A DNA stretch of 64,000 nucleotides from Bacteroidetes oral taxon 274 str. F0058 (GCA_000163695.1 GG774889.1:173670-237669); one strand, 5' to 3'. Shown: positions 17,214 through 27,009, counted from the first letter of the stretch. Made by a program: numbers and translations. Notes: generated by a model not told the origin, from the letters alone.

Positions 17214-18434
17214 ATGAAACTCGATATCCAGCAAATACGGAAAGACTTCCCGATACTGAGCCGAAAAGTGTTTGGCAACCCTCTGATATATTTCGACAAC
17301 GCCGCCACCACGCAGAAACCCGACTGTGTCATCGACAGACTGTCGGAGCTGTACCGTACGCAGAACGCCAATATCCATCGTGGTGTACACCACCTTAGCC
17401 AAGTGGCTACCGAGGCACACGAGACGGCACGTAAGACTGTAGCCGATTTTATAAATGCCTCTTCGAGCGACGAGATAATATTCACCCGCGGTACAACGGA
17501 GAGTATCAACCTTGTGGCGTCGTCGCTGTGTCGGCTATGCCATGCGGGCGACGAGATAATCGTCTCGCAGATGGAGCACCACTCCAATATAGTGCCGTGG
17601 CAGATGGCAGCCGAGCAGTATGGGCTTACGCTGAGGGTGATACCGATCGACGAGGCGGGCAATCTGCGTTACGACGTGTTCGAAGAGATGATATCGGAGC
17701 GTACGGCGATAGTTGCCGTCTGCCACATATCCAATGTGCTCGGCACTGTCAACGACATAAAGCATATAGCTGCTGTCGCCCATCGCTACGGAGCGGCGGT
17801 GCTCGTAGACGGAGCACAGGCTGTGGCACACCTCAGGGTAGACGTACGCGAGTCTGACGCCGACTTCTATGCTTTCTCGGGGCATAAGATATACGCCCCC
17901 ACAGGTATCGGAGTGCTCTACGGCAAACGCGCGATGCTCGACCGCATACCGCCGTATCAGGGCGGCGGGGAGATGATAGAGAAGGTTACGTTCGAGAAGA
18001 CGACGTACAATGTATTGCCCTATAAGTTCGAGGCGGGCACACCCGACTTTATATCTTCGTCGGCTCTTGCCGAGGCTCTGCGGTATCTTCGCAGTCTCGA
18101 TTTCGACGAGGTGATGGCGTACGAAGACTCGCTGCTACAATATGCCACCGAACGGTTGCAGCAGATACCCGACTTACGTATCTACGGCACAGCCGAGCAT
18201 AAGAGTGGGGTAGCGGCTTTCAATGTAGAGGGCGTACACCACTACGACTTGGGTATGTTGCTCGACAAGACAGGCATAGCCATACGCACGGGACACCACT
18301 GTGCTCAGCCGCTCGTGGAGTCGTTCGGTGTATCGGGTATGGCAAGGGTGTCGTTTGCATTCTACAACACATACGAGGAGATAGATATTTTTATGCAACA
18401 GCTCAGACGATGCCTGAAAATACTGAGAGGTTAA
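17214..18434 (+). CDS. sufS: Cysteine desulfurase SufS
   Basis: An enzyme of 406 residues. The opening IRKDFPILSRKVFGNPLIYF with DNAATTQKP is typical of SufS. HRGVHHLSQ, the PLP-lysine segment SGHKIYAPTGIGVLYG and the active-site Cys in RTGHHCAQP are all present. It releases sulfur from cysteine for Fe-S cluster assembly. Other suf genes are not adjacent here. It has its own promoter and is followed after 63 bases by ruvB on the same strand. Confidence 0.95.
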   Translation: MKLDIQQIRKDFPILSRKVFGNPLIYFDNAATTQKPDCVIDRLSELYRTQNANIHRGVHHLSQVATEAHETARKTVADFINASSSDEIIFTRGTTESINLVASSLCRLCHAGDEIIVSQMEHHSNIVPWQMAAEQYGLTLRVIPIDEAGNLRYDVFEEMISERTAIVAVCHISNVLGTVNDIKHIAAVAHRYGAAVLVDGAQAVAHLRVDVRESDADFYAFSGHKIYAPTGIGVLYGKRAMLDRIPPYQGGGEMIEKVTFEKTTYNVLPYKFEAGTPDFISSSALAEALRYLRSLDFDEVMAYEDSLLQYATERLQQIPDLRIYGTAEHKSGVAAFNVEGVHHYDLGMLLDKTGIAIRTGHHCAQPLVESFGVSGMARVSFAFYNTYEEIDIFMQQLRRCLKILRG

Positions 18435-18497
18435 GTGCCTTCTACGATTTGTGGCAATGACGTTCGAAATAGATATAATTATTAACGTAGGCGAAAT

Positions 18498-19514
18498 ATG
18501 AATTTTAATATACGAGAGCAGATAACAAAGAGCGATGCCGATATCGAGAAGGCTCTCCGACCGCTTGTCTTTGCCGACTTCAACGGTCAGGGGAAGATTG
18601 TCGAGAACCTGTCGGTGTTTGTGGAGGCGGCTAAGATGAGAGCCGAGTCGCTCGACCACGTACTATTGCACGGTCCTCCGGGGCTGGGCAAGACCACACT
18701 GTCGGCAATCATAGCCAACGAGCTTGGCGTGGGGCTGAAGATGACGTCGGGTCCCGTACTCGACAAGCCGGGCGACCTGGCGGGGCTGCTCACTTCGCTC
18801 GAGAAAAACGATGTGTTGTTCATCGACGAAATACACCGTCTGAGCCCCATAGTGGAAGAATATCTCTACTCGGCAATGGAAGACTTCCGCATCGATATAA
18901 TGATAGATAAAGGTCCCTCTGCCCGCTCGATACAGATAGACCTCGAGCCCTTTACTCTCGTAGGAGCCACTACCCGCAGCGGTCTGCTTACGTCGCCTCT
19001 CCGTGCGAGGTTCGGCATCAACTGCCACTTCGAGTATTACGACGAGAGCATACTGCGAGGCATTGTGCTGCGTTCGGCTAAGTTACTCGGCGTCGGTTGT
19101 TCGCAAGAGGCAGCAGGAGAGATTGCTCTACGCAGCCGCGGCACACCGCGTGTTGCCAACGCCCTGCTACGTCGCGTACGCGACTTTGCTCAGGTTCGCG
19201 GCAATGGCGATATCGACCTTACGATAACCAAATATTCGCTCGAAGCTCTCAATATCGACAAATACGGTCTCGACGAGATAGACAATAAGATACTGCTGAC
19301 GGTCATCGACAAGTTCCACGGCGGTCCCGTAGGGCTCAATACCATTGCTACTGCCTTGGGCGAAGATGCGGGCACTATCGAGGAGGTCTACGAGCCATTC
19401 CTTATCAAAGAGGGTTTCATCAAGCGTACGCCACGCGGTCGCGAGGTGATGCCGCTTGCATACGAACACCTCGGCAGGAGTAGAGAAGCGGGGCAAGGGA
19501 ATCTGTTTCAGTAG
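18498..19514 (+). CDS. ruvB: Holliday junction branch migration ATPase RuvB
   Basis: The protein has 338 residues. Walker A is GPPGLGKTT, Walker B is LFIDEIHRL, and the sensor 1 segment is VGATTRSGLLTSPLRARFG. The C-terminal winged helix contains KEGFIKRTPRGREV. RuvB hexamers drive branch migration with RuvA. No ruvA or ruvC is adjacent. It may be read together with sufS. Confidence 0.97.
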   Translation: MNFNIREQITKSDADIEKALRPLVFADFNGQGKIVENLSVFVEAAKMRAESLDHVLLHGPPGLGKTTLSAIIANELGVGLKMTSGPVLDKPGDLAGLLTSLEKNDVLFIDEIHRLSPIVEEYLYSAMEDFRIDIMIDKGPSARSIQIDLEPFTLVGATTRSGLLTSPLRARFGINCHFEYYDESILRGIVLRSAKLLGVGCSQEAAGEIALRSRGTPRVANALLRRVRDFAQVRGNGDIDLTITKYSLEALNIDKYGLDEIDNKILLTVIDKFHGGPVGLNTIATALGEDAGTIEEVYEPFLIKEGFIKRTPRGREVMPLAYEHLGRSREAGQGNLFQ

Positions 19515-19634
19515 CCCGAGTTTATTGATTGTCTAATCGGCATTATTTACCGCAAAGAAAAGTGTCGGGAATGTTTAAGTATTGAATCGTAGTAAATTCG
19601 ATTACAAAAATTTTTATTGGACGCAAAAATTAAC

Positions 19635-19642
19635 TATCTTTG
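19635..19642 (+). promoter_or_regulatory. Promoter -7 box for pepD
   Basis: TATCTTTG, about 60 bases upstream of the first pepD ATG at 19703. Confidence 0.6.
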
Positions 19643-19702
19643 CAAAACTTATAACCAAAATAATATTATAATAATCAATTAAAAAAAACGAAGAGATTAA
19701 TT

Positions 19703-19873
19703 ATGGACATCAAAACATTAGAACCCAGAGGAATATGGAGCAACTTCGAGAAGATATGCTCGGTTCCTCACCCTTCTCATCACTTGGAACACATCACAAA
19801 ACTTGTAGTAGATTTCGGTAAATCGCTCGGATTGGAGACTGCTACCGACAAAGTCGGTAAGGTAACGTTATGA
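19703..19873 (+). pseudogene. pepD: N-terminal fragment of pepD, cut by a frameshift
   Basis: The 56 codons from ATG 19703 read MDIKTLEPRGIWSNFEKICS onward to the TGA at 19871-19873. This is the normal start of the M20 aminoacyl-histidine dipeptidase. Homologous sequence continues without a gap in another frame from 19870. The break is at GGTAACGTTATGATACGC, where one base gained or two lost would restore the frame. The promoter lies upstream of this part. See the next entry. Confidence 0.8.
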
Positions 19874-21162
19874 TACGCAAGCCTGCTACGCCCGGAATGG
19901 AAGACCGTAAGGTGATAGTGCTTCAATCGCACCTCGATATGGTGCCTCAGAAAAACAATGAAGTGAAACACAATTTCGAAACCGACCCTATACAGACTAT
20001 CGTCGACGGCGAATGGCTCAGAGCCAACCAGACTACTCTGGGTGCCGACAACGGTATCGGTTGTGCCGCATCTATGGCTATACTCGAAGACAAGAGCTTG
20101 AAACACGGCGAGATAGTGGCTCTGTTTACCGTAGACGAAGAGACGGGTATGTACGGTGCTTTCGGCTTGCAACCAAACTGGATTAAGGGAGACATACTGC
20201 TCAACCTCGACTCCGAGGACGAAGGCGAGCTCTTCATAGGCTGTGCAGGCGGGCTGGATGCAAACATCACTTGGAAGTTCAAACCGTCGCCGGCAGATGT
20301 AGACGACATTGCTCTGAAAGTCAATATTACAGGGCTAAAAGGCGGACACTCGGGGTTGGATATAGTATTGGGCAGAGCCAATGCCAATAAACTGTTGTTC
20401 AGATTCCTCAAAGAGGCAGTCTCTCGGTACGAAGCCCGTGTGGCAGAGATAGAGGGCGGCAATATGCGTAACGCCATTCCTCGCGAAGCTCACGCGGTGA
20501 TAACTATTCCCGAAGAGACGAAAAACGATATCATCAAACTCGCCGACGAATATCAGACACTTTTCAACGAAGAGTACAAAGATTTGGAAAATAAGATATC
20601 TATCTCCATTCAGGACGTTGCCACTCCCGATAACGTGATACCCGAAGAGATACAGGACGACTTTATAAATGCCGTTACGGGCTGCCCCAACGGAGTATTC
20701 CGTATGATACCCACTATCCCCGACATAGTAGAGACTTCTATGAATTTGTCGATTATAAAGGCAAATGCAGAAAATATAGAGATTCGTTGTCTCCTGCGTT
20801 CGTCTGTGGACAGCAAAAAAGAGGAGCTTGCCTCTATGGTAGACAGTATCTTCACTATGGCAGGAGCCAAGGTAGAGTTTTCGGGAGGCTACTCGGGCTG
20901 GAACCCGAATACCAAATCGCCGATACTGAAAGCTATGAAAGAGGTATACAAAAACGAGTTCGGCAAGGAACCGAAGGTACAGGTAGTACACGCCGGCTTG
21001 GAATGCGGCATAATAGGAGCCGTAGAGCCTAACCTCGATATGATTTCGTTCGGTCCGACTATCCGTCACCCGCATTCGCCCGACGAAAAGGTGAACATTA
21101 AATCGGTAGGAGACTTCTGGAAATTCTTGGTAAAAACCCTCGAACACGCTCCGAAGAAGTGA
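19870..21162 (+). CDS. pepD: Aminoacyl-histidine dipeptidase (M20), frameshifted main part
   Basis: The part has 430 residues and holds all the expected M20 metal and catalytic features: QSHLDMVP (metal His and Asp), TLGADNGIG, the catalytic TVDEETGMYGAFG, NLDSEDEGELFIGCAGG, HAGLECG and the late TIRHPHSPDEKV. PepD cleaves dipeptides such as carnosine-type Xaa-His. The intact enzyme would have about 486 residues, and the first 56 lie in another frame upstream. The ATG here overlaps the upstream TGA as ATGA, so translational coupling could still make this part. Whether the shift is real or a sequencing error is not decidable here. Confidence 0.85.
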   Translation: MIRKPATPGMEDRKVIVLQSHLDMVPQKNNEVKHNFETDPIQTIVDGEWLRANQTTLGADNGIGCAASMAILEDKSLKHGEIVALFTVDEETGMYGAFGLQPNWIKGDILLNLDSEDEGELFIGCAGGLDANITWKFKPSPADVDDIALKVNITGLKGGHSGLDIVLGRANANKLLFRFLKEAVSRYEARVAEIEGGNMRNAIPREAHAVITIPEETKNDIIKLADEYQTLFNEEYKDLENKISISIQDVATPDNVIPEEIQDDFINAVTGCPNGVFRMIPTIPDIVETSMNLSIIKANAENIEIRCLLRSSVDSKKEELASMVDSIFTMAGAKVEFSGGYSGWNPNTKSPILKAMKEVYKNEFGKEPKVQVVHAGLECGIIGAVEPNLDMISFGPTIRHPHSPDEKVNIKSVGDFWKFLVKTLEHAPKK

Positions 21163-21186
21163 TAACACTCCCTATCGGGATACGAA

Positions 21187-21226
21187 AAAGAAACGTCCTG
21201 CTTATTCGCGGGGCGTTTCTTTTCTT
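21187..21226 (+). terminator. Hairpin terminator after pepD
   Basis: The stem AAAGAAACGTCC pairs with GGGCGTTTCTTT around a short loop and is followed by TTCTTT. Confidence 0.75.
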
Positions 21227-21352
21227 TAGATGTCTGCCGAAAATGTGGCTTGGTATTAGGCGGTTGGGCTTGTACGGACGCTTTGTTTCGGCGTTTTTTC
21301 TTCGGCTTTTGACGTACTCACAATCGATAACGTGAGGCGGGTCAGGCACTGC

Positions 21353-23419
21353 TCAATGCAGTCTGTACGATATGCCTCCCGTAATCCACAGCCTGGGTTG
21401 CGGTATATTGCCGAAATCCATATAGGTGCGGTTGAATATGTTGTTGGCATTGACGAATAGCGATAAGCAGCCTACGGAGTAGTCCAACCGTAAGTCCAAC
21501 AGACCGAACGGTTTGTAAGATACCGTTTCGGCGGGTTTGGAGTTGACATATCGTGTGTACGACCCTGCACGGTCTTGCCAACGGAAGTTCCACGTTGCTC
21601 GAAGTTTATCGACTATACGATGACTGAGAGTCGCCGTTATCTTGTGCCGCAAGAAGTTGAAGACATAGACGGATATAGGGTTGTTGGTACTTGCCTTATC
21701 GTTGTTTTGGTCGATATATTGGTAGCCGACGCTCAGGCTGCCGAGAGGCTGTCTGCTGCCGAGCAGTTCCTCGAAGTCGACGCCTACGGTGTAGCCGATA
21801 CCGAAGGTAGCCAGTCGGCTGTCTGAGGCTAAGTTTACCGAGTACCATTTGGAGTCTGCCTGGTTGTATTGCCAGTCTATTAGGTTTTTACCTTGTGTGT
21901 AGAATACAGAACTTCTGATGTTTATAAACCTCTCTGTGAATCTTATGCCCGCCTCTGCCGACCGCGTATATTCGGGCAGCAGATTAGGAGAGCCCGTGTG
22001 AGTACGAGTGGTGTAGTAAAGCTCTGTAAACGAAGGCATACGCGTAGCCATATCGAACGAGGCGTAGAGGCTGAGGTTGTACGTAGGGCGATACGATACG
22101 TTCACTGCGGGGTAGAACGCTACTTTACCCGCAACAGCCGTATTGTGGTTGAGTATGCCGCCCAGCGATAGTGTAAATTTGTCGAGTAGCAGGTTGTGCT
22201 CTACGAATAGGCTTGTATTGCGGCGACTGTCGGTTTTGGTATATTTGCCTCTCGGCACGTCGAGCGGCTTGCCGAGCACGGAGCTGAGGATGCTCTCGCC
22301 TCGCAGTTCGCCGCCGAAACTCGTGATACCCAGAGGAGACGAGTACAGAACGTTGAGTGTGACTCCCCAGACGTCGCTTCGGTGGTAGTTGTGGTCTTTG
22401 TACCAGGTGGGAGGGTTCGGCGTGCCCTCGCGTATGAGTTGAAAGCAGTCGTAGTGCCTGCTCCAATATATCTGCGGGACAAATCTAAGCCGACCGTATG
22501 TCTCGGCTTTTACGGAGGCGAACATTCCTCGTGTGTCGTCGTACTGATTTGGATATGCGGGCGAATAGAATGTGTTTGCCCCGTATTTTTTGGCATTGTA
22601 TCCTGCCTGTATGTCTACCGAGGCGATACGTTGTACCTCCAGTCGGGTTTGCAACAGAGCGTTGAGTATGTCATAATCGCTATTGGCGATATAGCCGCTC
22701 GATCTGTCGTAACCTACCGACAGACGACTGACGGTGGAGCGTGTCTTATAAGCCCCTCTTACTTCGGCTCCGAACAGGCGGTGCATACCGACCTCTACCT
22801 TACCCGTAAGGTTCGAGGCGGTGTCTTTTTTGGTTATGATATTGATACCTCCCGACAGAGCACTTGCTCCGTAAGCGAGCGAGGTGGGTCCCTGTACTAT
22901 CTCGATACGTTCTATATCGGACAGATTTATAGGGATGTCGAAACTGTAATGTCCTGTTTGTGGATTGGTGAGGTTTACACCGTTTAGAAGTATTGCCACT
23001 TGGTCGGCTGAGCCGCCTCTGAGCGATATATCCGCCTGTACGCCGTGCGGGGAGCGTTGCAGGATGTCTACGCCTGCTACATAGTTCAATAGATCCTGAA
23101 CACTTTTGACCGGTGCTCGCTCTATCTCTGTTCTACCTATCACAGTTACCTGCTTTGCTGCCATAGAGAGGGGCAAATCCACCTTTGTGGCGGCAACCGT
23201 TACTTCGTCGAGCTCTTTGTGAGCTACCGTGTCCGACGAAGTCTCTACGACCGTTCGCTCTATCGGTGTTACCGAAGCCGCATGTGCACTAAGCAGTGTG
23301 CTGCCTGCCAATACACCGATGGTGATGACCTTGTGCATACTGCCGAAAGCACTGTACGACTTGCGGGCAAACCGCCTGAAGCGAATAGTCTTCAACGAAT
23401 TAAACTTCTTTTTGTACAT
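21353..23419 (-). CDS. TonB-dependent receptor, BtuB-like
   Basis: The protein has 688 residues. An unusually long N-terminal segment precedes the signal peptide (VLAGSTLLSAHAAS). A TonB box-like DEVTVAATK comes next. The plug domain carries TVIGRTEIERAPVKSVQDLL, DISLRGGSADQVAILLNGV and IERIEIVQGPTSLAYG. A 22-strand-type barrel ends in the aromatic-terminated GGISYRLH. The plug and short length resemble vitamin B12 receptors, but no cobalamin riboswitch lies upstream, so the ligand is uncertain. It is a single gene with a -7 box upstream. Confidence 0.85.
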   Translation of the reverse strand: MYKKKFNSLKTIRFRRFARKSYSAFGSMHKVITIGVLAGSTLLSAHAASVTPIERTVVETSSDTVAHKELDEVTVAATKVDLPLSMAAKQVTVIGRTEIERAPVKSVQDLLNYVAGVDILQRSPHGVQADISLRGGSADQVAILLNGVNLTNPQTGHYSFDIPINLSDIERIEIVQGPTSLAYGASALSGGINIITKKDTASNLTGKVEVGMHRLFGAEVRGAYKTRSTVSRLSVGYDRSSGYIANSDYDILNALLQTRLEVQRIASVDIQAGYNAKKYGANTFYSPAYPNQYDDTRGMFASVKAETYGRLRFVPQIYWSRHYDCFQLIREGTPNPPTWYKDHNYHRSDVWGVTLNVLYSSPLGITSFGGELRGESILSSVLGKPLDVPRGKYTKTDSRRNTSLFVEHNLLLDKFTLSLGGILNHNTAVAGKVAFYPAVNVSYRPTYNLSLYASFDMATRMPSFTELYYTTRTHTGSPNLLPEYTRSAEAGIRFTERFINIRSSVFYTQGKNLIDWQYNQADSKWYSVNLASDSRLATFGIGYTVGVDFEELLGSRQPLGSLSVGYQYIDQNNDKASTNNPISVYVFNFLRHKITATLSHRIVDKLRATWNFRWQDRAGSYTRYVNSKPAETVSYKPFGLLDLRLDYSVGCLSLFVNANNIFNRTYMDFGNIPQPRLWITGGISYRLH

Positions 23420-23444
23420 AAAATATTTTTGTTAAAATGAGTTG

Positions 23445-23452
23445 CAAAGGTA
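23445..23452 (-). promoter_or_regulatory. Promoter -7 box for the TonB receptor
   Basis: TACCTTTG on the minus strand, 26 bases upstream of the start codon. There is no space for a riboswitch between box and start. Confidence 0.6.
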
Positions 23453-23629
23453 CTATTTTATTGACAAACCGAAAATTATTGACCTGATAGAAATCGAGCG
23501 TAAGATAATTTTAAAACGAAGGAATCCTGTTAAAAAAGAGATTCGAAACGCTTCAATATCCTGATAGCGAACATTGCGAAATATTTTTGTCCTCTTTGCG
23601 GTAAAGACTTGCCACCACGAGGCTGTCGG

Positions 23630-25135
23630 TTATGATGTGGCGTTTTTTCGCAGATATTGGTTTATGAGTTCTGTAGTAGGTAGTTCGCGTATTAAGACAT
23701 ACGCCGAGAACGGCACAAACCAGAGCAGACGCCAAGCGAGGTCGAGCCAGAAGTTATCGAATCTCACGACGAGCATCAAGACACTAATGACTATGGATAC
23801 GACAAAGTATACTACAATCTTACGCAGATTGTAGCGTATGGGATAATATTTTTGTCCTAATAAATAACATATTATCATCATAAGAGCAAAACTTATGAGT
23901 GAGGCAAACACACAAGCCCAATAACTCAACTTGGGCACCAACAGGACATTGAGCACGAGCGTAACGGCAAAACCTATAAGCGAGATATATGTCCCCCAGA
24001 TAGTGCGGTCGGTGAGTTTGTACCAGAGAGACAAGTTATAATAAATTCCCTGGAAGGAGTATGTTATCAGCACAAAGGGAACGATGTAGATAGCCTCTCT
24101 GAAATCTTCGCCCAACAATAGTTTGAGTACGTCGATAAACGCTACGAGCAGCAGATATATCACCGTGAGAGCGATGACGAAATATGTCATCGTCTGAGAG
24201 TATATCTGTTTGTTGTCTTTTTGCTCTTTTTTGGCGAATATGAATGGCTCGTAAGCGAAGCGGAAAGCGTAGGTAAACATCATCATTACCATAGCTATCT
24301 TGAAACAAGCCTGATACACTCCGAGCTGCCCCCTCGCCTCCTCGAGCGTACCGGGGTAGATGTATGGGAAAAGCAGTCGGTCGATGGTCTGGTTCATTAT
24401 GCCTGCGATGCCGAGCATAAGCAGCGGTATCGAGTAGCGTAACATCTTGCGAAGCAAGGCGAAATCGAAACGCCATTTTACAGCGAAAATATCGGGTATC
24501 TGTAAAAGCAGCACTATGAACGATGACAAGAAGTTGGATATTACGATATATCCTACCTTGTAGGCAGGGTTGTAGAACCAATCGATAAGTTCGGGGACGG
24601 TCTGCTGCAACCTCGGACATACGATAAGGAAGAACAGATTGAATACGATATTGGTAAGTACGATTATCAGTTTGAGTACCATAAACCGCACGGGGCGTTG
24701 CTTGAACCGCAGATACGCGAACGGTATCGACGCAAAAGCATCGATGGCGACCGTTACCGCCATTATCATTACGAGCTCGCGGTAGTCGCCGAGCATCATC
24801 AGGGTAGATATTTGCGGGTTGAAGAGGAAAAAGACAAATACGAAAAGCAGCGCTGTGGCTGCTATGGAGGTCATAGTGGTGGTATAGACGCAGTCGGATT
24901 CCTCGCGTGTGGTGTTGGAGGCAAAGCGGAAGTAACCCGTCTCCATACCGTAGGTAAGTATGATTATAATCAGAGCTATCCACGTGTAGAGCTGCGAGAC
25001 CACACCGTACTCCGATACTGTAACGATATGCGAATACAAGGGCACCAAGAGCCAGTTGAAAAACTTGCCCACTATGCTGCTGACGCCGTAGATGGCTGTC
25101 TCTTTTGCAAGAGTTTTTATTCCCGAACCGCTCAT
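23630..25135 (-). CDS. Polysaccharide flippase-like membrane protein (Wzx/MOP family)
   Basis: The protein has 501 residues and about 14 hydrophobic segments. The N-terminus (KTLAKETAIYGVSSIVGKF) is typical of lipopolysaccharide/O-antigen flippases of the MOP superfamily. These move undecaprenyl-linked oligosaccharides across the inner membrane. No glycosyltransferase cluster is adjacent; the surface-sugar genes of this window are 32 kb away. A TACTTTTG box lies 56 bases upstream. Confidence 0.85.
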   Translation of the reverse strand: MSGSGIKTLAKETAIYGVSSIVGKFFNWLLVPLYSHIVTVSEYGVVSQLYTWIALIIIILTYGMETGYFRFASNTTREESDCVYTTTMTSIAATALLFVFVFFLFNPQISTLMMLGDYRELVMIMAVTVAIDAFASIPFAYLRFKQRPVRFMVLKLIIVLTNIVFNLFFLIVCPRLQQTVPELIDWFYNPAYKVGYIVISNFLSSFIVLLLQIPDIFAVKWRFDFALLRKMLRYSIPLLMLGIAGIMNQTIDRLLFPYIYPGTLEEARGQLGVYQACFKIAMVMMMFTYAFRFAYEPFIFAKKEQKDNKQIYSQTMTYFVIALTVIYLLLVAFIDVLKLLLGEDFREAIYIVPFVLITYSFQGIYYNLSLWYKLTDRTIWGTYISLIGFAVTLVLNVLLVPKLSYWACVFASLISFALMMIICYLLGQKYYPIRYNLRKIVVYFVVSIVISVLMLVVRFDNFWLDLAWRLLWFVPFSAYVLIRELPTTELINQYLRKNATS

Positions 25136-25190
25136 TGTCTATTGCCCGATAAAAAATAACACCGAACACAGTGTTGAACATTACAGAGGG

Positions 25191-25198
25191 CAAAAGTA
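25191..25198 (-). promoter_or_regulatory. Promoter -7 box for the flippase gene
   Basis: TACTTTTG on the minus strand, 56 bases upstream of the start codon. Confidence 0.55.
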
Positions 25199-25431
25199 AT
25201 AAAAATAATGCTACAAAAAACTTTTTTGTAGTATTGTTTAACTGTTTAATTGAATGCAAAATGAATGATGATTTAAATCTATTTAATCGGCATTAGCAAG
25301 AGAGACGGGATACCCGCTGTGCGAAGTGAGCGTCGAAAATAGCGAATTGTTTGAGCCGTAGGCGAGTTTTCGCAGTTTAGCGAGCAAGCACCAAGCGGGT
25401 CGGCTCGTTGCATAAGCCTTGACTTTTTTTG

Positions 25432-25463
25432 CATACTTTTTTGTGTCAAGACAAAAAAGTATG
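25432..25463. repeat. Perfect 13-bp inverted repeat
   Basis: CATACTTTTTTGT and ACAAAAAAGTATG flank a 6-base loop (GTCAAG). The arm is long and exact. It could be a terminator-like or structural RNA hairpin, or a terminus of a small mobile repeat. Confidence 0.7.
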
Positions 25464-25551
25464 TGGGTTTGGGCAATGTCCAAAGAAAATCTCACATTCG
25501 CCCCCCGCCGAGAGGGTAGCGAGACAAAATCGGATTGCGACGCAGCGGAAG

Positions 25552-25646
25552 CAAATTTTCTCTGCACGGGAAATATTTTTTCTCTGCACGGGAAATATTT
25601 TTTCTGTGCGTCGGAAATAAATTTTCTCTGCACAAGAAATTTCCTT
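25552..25646. repeat. Imperfect 22-bp tandem repeats
   Basis: Four to five units with a 22-base period, built on AAATATTTTTTCTCTGCACG. Units start near 25552, 25571, 25593 and 25615, with a degenerate one at 25637. GCGACGCA occurs just before and just after the array. Confidence 0.75.
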
Positions 25647-25904
25647 GCGACGCATCGCAGCTGTAGCCGCCCTGCGTCCCGCCGTCGACGCATATGGCAG
25701 TGCATTGAAAAAGGTCGGTTTTCGCCGATATGTTCCTTTGCGGATTGTTATCATATACGGAGCGGATAAAGCGAGATGAATTGCCAAAACATATTTTTTC
25801 TCTTGCTACGAGAAGAGATATTCTCACCGTAGGCGATAATTTAATTCTCCAAGAATATTAATTTTGCAATCCATACAAAAAAATACCGAAAATCGACGTG
25901 TTAT

Positions 25905-26915
25905 ATGCCGAACAATCCTGCAAAATCTTATTTTAAGTTTAAGACACAGAGAGTTATAGCTATTGCTTCGCTATTGATATTTATCGGAAAAATTACGGCG
26001 TACCTCATTACCTCTTCCGTAGGTATCCTTACCGACGCCTTGGAGAGCACCGTCAATGTGGCTACGGGCTTTATCTCTCTGTATGCCGTCTATATCTCGC
26101 TCAAGCCCAAAGATAGCAATCATCCTTTCGGGCACGGCAAAGCCGAGTTTTTGTCTGCCTCCATCGAGGGTTTTCTGATACTTGCTGCCGGTGCGGTCAT
26201 AATGTTCGAGGCTGTCAGGCGGTTGTTTTCACCTACCGTCATCAAGCAGCTCGACGTCGGTATCGTCATCGTTGCCGTAGCGGGACTTATCAACTATATC
26301 ATAGGCTGGTACAGTAAAAAAATAGGCAGGCAGCACAACTCCGTGGCGCTTGTCTCCGGCGGCAGACACCTACAATCCGATACATATTCGTCTATCGGGC
26401 TGGTCGTCGGGTTGATACTGCTGTATTTTACAGGTTGGCAATGGCTCGATAGCCTCATAGCCATCGTGTTCGGACTGATCATACTTGTAACGGGATTTCG
26501 TATACTGTCCGAGACTACCTCTAACCTTATGGACAAAGCCGATATGAAGCTCATAGAGCGTTTCGGCAGGCTCATCAACGAAAACAAGAAACCGCAGTGG
26601 ATAGATATTCATAACTTCAAACTCGTAAAATACGGCGACGTGTTCCATATCAATTGCGATTTGGTGCTACCTTTCGATACCTCGTTAGCCGACGCTCATC
26701 GTGAGGGCGAGGAACTCAAAGCGGTAATGACCGCCAACTTTTCGGAAGATATTGTTTGCAACCTGCATATCGATGAGTGTTTCGTGAGCTACTGCAAACA
26801 CTGTCGTAAAGCAGACTGTCGCCTGAGGCGTGAGCCTTTCGTCGAACAGCTCGACTTCGATATCGATATTTTCGTAAGAGAAAAAGCCGAGACCCCACCC
26901 AATCAAACATCATAA
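25905..26915 (+). CDS. Cation diffusion facilitator (CDF) metal exporter
   Basis: The protein has 336 residues with six hydrophobic segments. The CDF signature GILTDALESTVNVATG lies in TM2, HPFGHGKAE follows TM3, and GRHLQSDTYSSIG lies in TM5. A cytoplasmic C-terminal domain of about 110 residues ends with a Cys-rich stretch (YCKHCRKADC) that could bind metal. CDF proteins exchange divalent metal (Zn, Fe, Mn) for protons. The Cys cluster is distinctive, and the metal cannot be named from sequence. Confidence 0.9.
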   Translation: MPNNPAKSYFKFKTQRVIAIASLLIFIGKITAYLITSSVGILTDALESTVNVATGFISLYAVYISLKPKDSNHPFGHGKAEFLSASIEGFLILAAGAVIMFEAVRRLFSPTVIKQLDVGIVIVAVAGLINYIIGWYSKKIGRQHNSVALVSGGRHLQSDTYSSIGLVVGLILLYFTGWQWLDSLIAIVFGLIILVTGFRILSETTSNLMDKADMKLIERFGRLINENKKPQWIDIHNFKLVKYGDVFHINCDLVLPFDTSLADAHREGEELKAVMTANFSEDIVCNLHIDECFVSYCKHCRKADCRLRREPFVEQLDFDIDIFVREKAETPPNQTS

Positions 26916-27009
26916 TGTGTTATTAATTTGCGCATTGCTTGTTTTGTAAAAAAATCTTTATGTTTCGATGTTATGAATCGGGGTACTTTTTCGTCAATAA
27001 AGTAGAACA

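Larger units (their letters stand above)
25199..25904. other. Long intergenic region with repeats, no gene seen
   Basis: About 700 bases between the divergent flippase and CDF transporter genes. Open frames exist on both strands but give low-complexity or Arg/Ser-rich peptides and appear spurious. The region holds a perfect inverted repeat, a run of ~22-bp tandem units and two GCGACGCA motifs bracketing that run. It looks like a repeat-array or mobile-element remnant. Confidence 0.6.

Noticed and set aside
25283..25705. 140-codon minus-strand frame with repeated PVQRKF-like units
   Set aside because: The protein repeats simply mirror the 22-bp DNA tandem repeats, several frames on both strands are open at once, and there is no start-site context.
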